NCBI GenBank assembly: GCA_964194585.1
Contig: CAXMNG010000327.1
Location: 1 to 12,098, forward strand
Direction of reading: 5' to 3'
DNA: 12,098 nucleotides
From: JAABYT01 sp964194585
GTDB lineage: Bacteria; Pseudomonadota; Gammaproteobacteria; HK1
The notes under the pieces were generated by a model. The model made no database searches. It was not told the origin of the DNA and saw only the letters and a program-made list of their open reading frames with translations. The position numbers and the translations under genes are program-made. Positions 7,308-12,098 of this stretch are shown here, piece by piece (position 1 is the stretch's first letter; each line of letters opens with the position of its first letter).

Positions 7308-8511
7308 GGGCCGAGTCATCGGAAGTCTTCCCGACGAAGCCGGCCACTTCGGGCCTTACGGTGGGGTCTTTATTGCCGAAACTCTGATGGGACCGGTGAC
7401 GGCGTTGCGCGAAGCCTACGAGCGGTACTCGAAGGATCCGGAGTTCCTCGCCGAGCTGGATGCCGACCTGCGTCACTACGTGGGCCGGCCCTCGCCGCTG
7501 TATTTTGCCGAGCGCTGGTCGCAGCGGCTTGGTGGCGCGCGCGTGTTCCTCAAGCGCGAGGATCTCAATCACACCGGCGCCCACAAGGTCAACAATACCG
7601 TGGGCCAGGCGCTGCTCGCGAAACGCATGGGCAAGACACGCATCATCGCCGAGACCGGCGCCGGTCAGCACGGCGTTGCGACAGCCACCGTGGCCGCGCG
7701 CCTGGGGCTCGAGTGCGTGGTCTACATGGGCGCCGAGGACATCCAGCGCCAGGCGCCGAACGTGTACCGCATGAAGCTGCTGGGCGCACGGGTGGTATCG
7801 GTGGAGTCCGGATCCAGGACCCTCAAGGACGCGCTCAACGAGGCCATGCGCGACTGGGTGACGAATGTCGACGACACGTACTACATCATCGGCACGGTGG
7901 CCGGTCCCCATCCTTATCCCGCCATGGTGCGTGACTTCAACTCGGTTATCGGCCGCGAGGCTCGCGAGCAGATCCTCACCCAGGCTGGGCGCCTGCCCGA
8001 TGCCCTGGTGGCCTGCGTGGGTGGCGGTTCCAACGCCATCGGACTGTTCTACCCGTTCCTCGACGATAACGACGTGGCCATCTACGGGGTCGAAGCGGGA
8101 GGAGACGGCGTCGAAACCGGGCGCCACGCCGCTCCCCTGACCGCCGGCAAGCCCGGCGTGCTGCACGGCAACCGCACCTACCTGATGGAAGACGCCGACG
8201 GTCAGATAATTCCCACCCATTCGATCTCCGCCGGTCTCGACTACCCCGGGGTCGGGCCCGAGCACGCGTGGCTCAAGGACACCGGCCGTGCCAGCTACGT
8301 TGTCATCAACGACGATGAGGCATTGGCGGCTTTTCACGACATGACGCGTACCGAGGGCATCATCCCGGCTCTCGAATCCAGCCATGCCTTGAGCTATGCG
8401 GCCAAGCTCGCGCCCGAAATGAGCGCCGACGACATCATCATCGTCAACCTGTCCGGGCGAGGCGATAAGGATATTCAGACGGTGGCCGCCATCGAGGGCA
8501 TGGGGCGATGA
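7279..8511 (+). CDS. trpB: Tryptophan synthase beta chain
   Basis: PLP enzyme that condenses indole with L-serine to tryptophan in an alpha2-beta2 complex with TrpA. The 410 residues begin at GTG 7279 inside trpF. The PLP Lys is Lys103 in HTGAHKVNN and the catalytic Glu is Glu125 in AETGAGQHG. Both sit 16 residues later than E. coli Lys87 and Glu109, which agrees with a longer N-terminal lead. The PLP-phosphate loop GGGSNAIG, the Ser/Gly motif ESSHALSYA and the C-terminal SGRGDKD are intact. FGPYGGVFIAETL near the N-terminus is typical of the standard TrpB1 class. The stop overlaps the trpA start as ATGA. The tight pairing with trpA fits equal production of the two subunits. Confidence 0.98.
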   Translation: MSRLLNEPAEGRVIGSLPDEAGHFGPYGGVFIAETLMGPVTALREAYERYSKDPEFLAELDADLRHYVGRPSPLYFAERWSQRLGGARVFLKREDLNHTGAHKVNNTVGQALLAKRMGKTRIIAETGAGQHGVATATVAARLGLECVVYMGAEDIQRQAPNVYRMKLLGARVVSVESGSRTLKDALNEAMRDWVTNVDDTYYIIGTVAGPHPYPAMVRDFNSVIGREAREQILTQAGRLPDALVACVGGGSNAIGLFYPFLDDNDVAIYGVEAGGDGVETGRHAAPLTAGKPGVLHGNRTYLMEDADGQIIPTHSISAGLDYPGVGPEHAWLKDTGRASYVVINDDEALAAFHDMTRTEGIIPALESSHALSYAAKLAPEMSADDIIIVNLSGRGDKDIQTVAAIEGMGR

Positions 8512-9317
8512 GCCGCATCGAGGGAACATTCGCGACCTTGCGCGAAAAGGGCCAGTGCGCACTCGTACCTTTCGTCACCGCCGGCGATCCGCAGCCCTCT
8601 GTCACCGTGCCGGTCATGCACGCTCTGGTCGCTGCCGGTGCCAACGTCCTGGAGCTGGGTGTACCGTTCTCCGATCCCATGGCCGACGGTCCGGTCATCC
8701 AACGGGCCAGCGAGCGGGCCCTGGCCCAGGGCATGACGCTGGCGCGGGTGGTGGCGATGGTGGCGGAGTTTCGCCGGGACGACGACCGGACGCCGGTAGT
8801 GCTCATGGGCTATCTGAATCCCTTTGAGGTCGCCGGTTACGAGGACTTCGCCGAGGCTGCCGCCGATGCCGGGGTCGATGGCATATTGACGGTGGACTTA
8901 CCTCCGGAGGAGGCCAACGGCCTTCGCACCGCGCTGCGTTCCCGCGGCATCGATTTAATTTTTCTGCTTGCGCCCAACAGCGACGAGAAACGCATGGCGC
9001 GCATTTGCGCTCAAGCCAGCGGCTTCGTGTACTACGTTTCTCTCAAGGGTGTTACCGGCGCCGCGCACCTGGATGTGGCCGATGTCGAGACCCGGGTGCA
9101 GACGATAAAATCGCTCACCAACCTGCCGGTGGGAGTCGGTTTCGGCATTCGCGACGGCGACACCGCCGCCCGCATCGCCGCGGTCAGCGACGCGGTGGTC
9201 GTCGGTAGTGCACTGATTAACAGGATGGAGGCGTCAATGGATACACCGTCACGCATTCCCGATGAGGTCGCGGCGCTGGTCGCGTCCATGCGCAGCGCCA
9301 TGGACGCAAGCCTGTGA
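8508..9317 (+). CDS. trpA: Tryptophan synthase alpha chain
   Basis: Cleaves indole-3-glycerol phosphate to indole, which is channelled to TrpB. A TIM barrel of 269 residues, a normal length. The catalytic Glu49 (LELGVPFSD) and Asp60 (DPMADGP) fall at the same numbers as in E. coli. The phosphate/loop-6 region reads YYVSLKGVTGAA and keeps the GVTGA core. VGFGIRDGDTA and VVVGSALI form the phosphate site. It starts at ATG 8508 within the trpB stop (ATGA), and its own TGA overlaps the accD GTG start (GTGA), so ribosomes probably pass directly between all three genes. Confidence 0.98.
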   Translation: MSRIEGTFATLREKGQCALVPFVTAGDPQPSVTVPVMHALVAAGANVLELGVPFSDPMADGPVIQRASERALAQGMTLARVVAMVAEFRRDDDRTPVVLMGYLNPFEVAGYEDFAEAAADAGVDGILTVDLPPEEANGLRTALRSRGIDLIFLLAPNSDEKRMARICAQASGFVYYVSLKGVTGAAHLDVADVETRVQTIKSLTNLPVGVGFGIRDGDTAARIAAVSDAVVVGSALINRMEASMDTPSRIPDEVAALVASMRSAMDASL

Positions 9318-10174
9318 GCTGGTTCGAAAAGCTGCTGCCGTCGCGCATCCGTACCGAGGGCGGTAACAAGCGCACCGTCCCGGAAGGGCTGTGGAGCAAG
9401 TGCGAGTCCTGCGGCGGCGTGCTGTACAAAGCCGAACTCGAGCGCAACTTCGACGTATGTCCGAAATGCTCCCATCATATCCGCGTCGGCGCGCGCAGAC
9501 GCCTCGATCAGTTCCTGGACCCGGAGCCACGTATCGAGATTGGCGCGGAGGTGTCGCCATTGGATCCACTGAAGTTCCGCGCCGGTAAAAAGTACAAGGA
9601 TCTTCTCGTCCAGGATCAAAAGGCCACTGGTGAGAAAGACGCGCTGGTGGTGATCATGGGGCGCGTGAAAGGCATCGCTCTGGTTGTGGCCGCCTTCGAA
9701 TCACGCTTTCGGTTGGGCTCCATGGGCTCGGTGGTGGGCGAGCGATTCGCCCGCGGCGCGACCGCGGCCATGGAGCACGGCGTACCCCTGGTGTGCTTCG
9801 CTGCCAGCGGTGGCGCGCGCATGCAGGAGGGTGTTTTCGCCCTCATGCAGATGGCCAAGACGAGCGCAGCGCTCGCACGTCTCGGCGAAGCAGGCCTGCC
9901 GTTCATCTCCGTGCTCACCGATCCCACCACCGGCGGGGTGTCCGCGAGCCTCGGCATGCTCGGCGACATCAACATCGCCGAGCCCCGTGCGCTCATCGGA
10001 TTCGCCGGTCCCAGGGTCATCGAGCAAACGGTGAAGGAGACGTTGCCGGAGGGGTTTCAGCGCAGCGAGTTTCTGCTCGATCACGGCACGGTGGATTTGA
10101 TCATCGATCGCCGCGAGATGCGCGATCGCATTGCGAACCTGCTCGCCATGATGAAGCCCCAACCGGCACCGTAG
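9314..10174 (+). CDS. accD: Acetyl-CoA carboxylase carboxyltransferase subunit beta
   Basis: Beta subunit of the carboxyltransferase that, with AccA, moves the carboxyl group from biotin-BCCP to acetyl-CoA to make malonyl-CoA for fatty acids. From GTG 9314 it has 286 residues; E. coli AccD has about 304. The start is supported by the typical N-terminus MSWFEKLLPS. The four-cysteine zinc finger is Cys30/33 and Cys49/52 (SKCESC, DVCPKC). The crotonase-type carboxyltransferase fold shows GSMGSVVG (135-142), SGGARMQEG (165-173), TTGGVSAS (205-212) and GFAGPRVIEQT (229-239). GTG overlaps the trpA stop by 4 nt, and only a weak GGA lies 9 nt upstream, so translation probably depends on trpA. accD-folC adjacency is also conserved in E. 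coli. In E. coli the AccD zinc domain is reported to bind acc mRNA. Confidence 0.98.
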   Translation: MSWFEKLLPSRIRTEGGNKRTVPEGLWSKCESCGGVLYKAELERNFDVCPKCSHHIRVGARRRLDQFLDPEPRIEIGAEVSPLDPLKFRAGKKYKDLLVQDQKATGEKDALVVIMGRVKGIALVVAAFESRFRLGSMGSVVGERFARGATAAMEHGVPLVCFAASGGARMQEGVFALMQMAKTSAALARLGEAGLPFISVLTDPTTGGVSASLGMLGDINIAEPRALIGFAGPRVIEQTVKETLPEGFQRSEFLLDHGTVDLIIDRREMRDRIANLLAMMKPQPAP

Positions 10175-10176
10175 CG

Positions 10177-11475
10177 GTGCCAGACACGTCTATACTCGAA
10201 TCCCCCGCCACGGCCGATTTTTGTCTCGCCGACTGGCTTCGCTGGCAGGAGGGCCTGAATCCCAAGTTGGTGGATTTGGGCCTGGATCGCTGCGCCCGGG
10301 TTGCCCGGGGCATGGGATTGGCGACCCTGCCCATGCCGGTGGTGACGGTGGCCGGCACCAACGGCAAAGGCTCCTGTATCGCTTACCTTGCGAGTATCCT
10401 GGAAAGTGCCGGCCATCCGGTGGCCGCCTACACGTCGCCCTTTCTCCAGCGCTACAACGAAAGCCTGCGGCTCTGCGGGCGCGAGGTGGAGGACGGCGAA
10501 CTGATCGCGGCCTTCGAAAATGTGGAACGGGCCCGTGATGGCGTTGCTCTCACATTCTTCGAGTTTCGCACCCTCGCAATCCTGGATATCATCCGCCGCT
10601 CCCGGGCCTCGGTTGCGCTGCTGGAGGTGGGGCTGGGAGGGCGCCTGGACGCGGTCAACCTCATGGATGCCGACGTGGCCGTGGTGACCTCGGTGGATCT
10701 GGACCACACCGACTGGCTGGGCCCGGATCGGGAAAGCATCGGCGGCGAGAAGGCCGGCATTTTCCGCCAGGGCCGGCCGGCGGTTTGCGGCGACCCCGCG
10801 CCACCGGCGAGCCTCTTGGAGCATGCCCGCGCCCTGGGCACCGATTTGCACGTCGCCGACCGCGAGTTCTCCTGGCACCGCGACGGCTGCGGCTGGTCCT
10901 GGCAGGGGCCCGGGGCCGGCCACGGGCGTCTCCCGGCACCCGGTATGGACGGCGCATGCCAGTACGGCAACGCTGCCGCCGCCTTAATGGCTTTGCAGCT
11001 TCTCGGACCATCCTTGACGGTGGACGGGGCTGCGCTGGGCGGGGGCATCGCCAATGCCTGGTTGCCTGGCCGCCAGCAGATACTCACCGGACCGGTGGAG
11101 CGCCTGATCGACGTCGCCCACAACGGGCAGGCGGCCCGGGCCCTGGCGACAACCCTGGCGACGCGGCCACGGGCGCGGCGCACCCACGCGGTGTTCGCCA
11201 TGCTCGCGGACAAGGACCCGATGGCGGTAGCCGGGGCCCTGGATGGCCTGATCGACGAGTGGCACACGGCCACACTGCCGGGACCCCGCGGCCAGACGGG
11301 CGAGCGCCTCGCAGACGGGCTTCGCCAACAGTTTCCCGGTCATCCGGTGAGTTCCCACGGGGACGTGGCAGAGGCTTGGAGGGCGGCCATGTCGGCCGCG
11401 CGCAGCGGCGATCGCGTGGTCGCCTTCGGCTCGTTCCTGACGGCCCGGGACGTTCTGGGTGTTGAAAATGGATGA
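10177..11475 (+). CDS. folC: Bifunctional dihydrofolate/folylpolyglutamate synthase
   Basis: Adds L-glutamate to dihydropteroate and then to folates, using ATP; a Mur-ligase-like cytoplasmic enzyme. From GTG 10177 it has 432 residues, a usual size. The P-loop GTNGKGS spans residues 60-66. SPFLQRYNE, TFFEFRTLA and LLEVGLGGRLDAVN follow. DLDHTDWLG has His177 and EKAGIFR has Lys192, 4 residues later than E. coli His173 and the carbamylated Lys188. The C-terminal domain has DVAHN (312-316). The start is 2 nt after the accD stop. The frame is open far upstream through accD, but that part does not resemble FolC, and LADWLRWQEGLNP just after 10177 is the normal N-terminus. The Shine-Dalgarno is weak, so coupling to accD is likely. 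Confidence 0.95.
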   Translation: MPDTSILESPATADFCLADWLRWQEGLNPKLVDLGLDRCARVARGMGLATLPMPVVTVAGTNGKGSCIAYLASILESAGHPVAAYTSPFLQRYNESLRLCGREVEDGELIAAFENVERARDGVALTFFEFRTLAILDIIRRSRASVALLEVGLGGRLDAVNLMDADVAVVTSVDLDHTDWLGPDRESIGGEKAGIFRQGRPAVCGDPAPPASLLEHARALGTDLHVADREFSWHRDGCGWSWQGPGAGHGRLPAPGMDGACQYGNAAAALMALQLLGPSLTVDGAALGGGIANAWLPGRQQILTGPVERLIDVAHNGQAARALATTLATRPRARRTHAVFAMLADKDPMAVAGALDGLIDEWHTATLPGPRGQTGERLADGLRQQFPGHPVSSHGDVAEAWRAAMSAARSGDRVVAFGSFLTARDVLGVENG

Positions 11476-11992
11476 ACGCTTGAAGCAGCGACTGGTCGGC
11501 GCGGCGGTGCTGGTGCTGGCCGCCGTTATCTTCGTGCCCATGCTGCTGGACCAGGGTGACGGGGATCCGCAACAACCGGCTCGTATCATCCCGGAACCGC
11601 GCCCGGCATTCAGTCCGCCATCGCTGCCCGAAGACGCGTCGGCACGGAGCGTGCCCCTGGACAGCAATCGGACGGCGGCGGTCCCGGCGGCCCCTGCCGT
11701 GGAGAAGCCACCGGCAAAGACGGTCAAGAAGCTTGCCCCGGTCGTGCCCGCGGCAACGAGTGTGAAATCCGGCTTCGCCGTGCAGGTAGGTAGCTTCGCC
11801 AAGGCCAGCAATGCCAGGGGACTGCGCGACAAGCTGGTGGCCAGGGGTTACACGGCCTTCGTGAAGGGCTCCGGCTCTGTCACGCGGGTCTACGTGGGGC
11901 CACAATCGAGTCGGGCAAAGGCCGACAAGCTGCTGAAGAAGCTGCTTGCCGAGCTCCAGCTGAAGGGCATCGTGGTGCAACTCCCCGGCTGA
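11468..11992 (+). CDS. dedD: SPOR-domain inner-membrane protein, DedD-like
   Basis: Probably a septal-ring protein: SPOR domains bind glycan strands stripped of stem peptides at division sites, and E. coli DedD, encoded at the same place after folC, is a minor division protein. From ATG 11468 it has 174 residues: a short charged N-terminus (MDERLKQR), a membrane helix about residues 9-27 (LVGAAVLVLAAVIFVPMLL), a Pro/Ala-rich linker of about 70 residues, then a SPOR domain about 100-174 (FAVQVGSFAK, ARGLRDKLVARGY, VTRVYVGPQ). GTG 11459 and TTG 11462 in frame are alternatives that would add up to 3 residues. The start overlaps the folC stop by 8 nt. The name rests on context plus SPOR architecture, as sequence identity among DedD proteins is low. 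Confidence 0.85.
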   Translation: MDERLKQRLVGAAVLVLAAVIFVPMLLDQGDGDPQQPARIIPEPRPAFSPPSLPEDASARSVPLDSNRTAAVPAAPAVEKPPAKTVKKLAPVVPAATSVKSGFAVQVGSFAKASNARGLRDKLVARGYTAFVKGSGSVTRVYVGPQSSRAKADKLLKKLLAELQLKGIVVQLPG

Positions 11993-12027
11993 GCCCCGGG
12001 CGGGCCATTTCGAGCACATCAGCCCTC

Positions 12028-12036
12028 TGTTACAAT
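12028..12036 (+). promoter_or_regulatory. Extended -10 promoter motif after dedD
   Basis: TGTTACAAT is a TGn extension plus a five-of-six match to TATAAT. No good -35 lies 16-18 nt upstream (best TTTCGA at 12008), which is acceptable for an extended -10 promoter. Transcription would begin near 12043, just before possible starts at 12057 and 12061 that follow GGAAA. It would serve the next gene, expected by synteny to be cvpA. This is inference from sequence pattern only. Confidence 0.45.
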
Positions 12037-12098
12037 CGCGGCCCGCCAACCCGGAAATGAATGGTCAACGCGGTAATTCACTTGCTCACCTCCGCCAT

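Noticed and set aside
9793..10176. Long upstream extension of the folC frame through accD
   Set aside because: It overlaps confident accD sequence in another frame, is Arg/His-rich and does not resemble FolC. The normal FolC N-terminus starts at GTG 10177.
11983..12001. GC-rich CCCGG/CCGGG stem around the dedD stop as a terminator
   Set aside because: The stem is only 5 bp and no run of T follows, so it does not meet a rho-independent terminator pattern.

Overview
The window is a continuous run of housekeeping genes from a GC-rich proteobacterium, all on the + strand: leuB (3' part), asd, fimV, truA, trpF, trpB, trpA, accD, folC and a dedD-type SPOR gene. This order is known from beta- and gammaproteobacteria. 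E. coli keeps a relic of it as usg-truA-dedA-accD-folC-dedD-cvpA-purF, where usg is an asd homologue. A FimV-family polar hub protein and trpFBA next to accD point to a gammaproteobacterium outside the enterics, or to a betaproteobacterium. Nothing in the sequence settles which. I see no tRNA, rRNA, CRISPR array, transposase or other sign of recent transfer.

Region 1 (1-1686) holds the end of leucine biosynthesis (leuB) and aspartate-semialdehyde dehydrogenase (asd). asd starts 38 nt after leuB behind a good Shine-Dalgarno. Region 2 (1687-1890) is the only long non-coding gap. It has an AT-rich block after asd and a repeated 8-mer, GACAGTCT, at an 11-bp period, so it is the likely promoter/operator region of fimV. 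Region 3 (1891-5796) is fimV, coding for a protein of about 1301 residues. In order it has a signal peptide, FimV core, Pro/Glu-rich linker, LysM, coiled coil, seven tandem octapeptides, one membrane helix, a TPR-like region, a very acidic tail with about thirteen copies of a 'LDFDL'-like motif, and the conserved C-terminal FimV helix pair.

Region 4 (5837-11992) is one tightly packed series: tRNA pseudouridine synthase (truA), the last three tryptophan-synthesis proteins (trpF, trpB, trpA), the carboxyltransferase beta subunit for fatty-acid synthesis (accD), folylpolyglutamate synthase (folC) and a membrane-anchored SPOR protein. From trpF onward the genes overlap or nearly touch (overlaps of 29, 4 and 4 nt, a 2-nt gap, then an 8-nt overlap), which suggests translational coupling. 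Region 5 (11993-12098) is a short gap with an extended -10 promoter motif and two possible starts for the next gene. cvpA is expected there by synteny, but too few codons are visible to identify it.

I found no new biochemical system. The most unusual sequence is inside fimV: the array of short acidic-hydrophobic motifs in its cytoplasmic tail and the near-identical repeats in its periplasmic linker.
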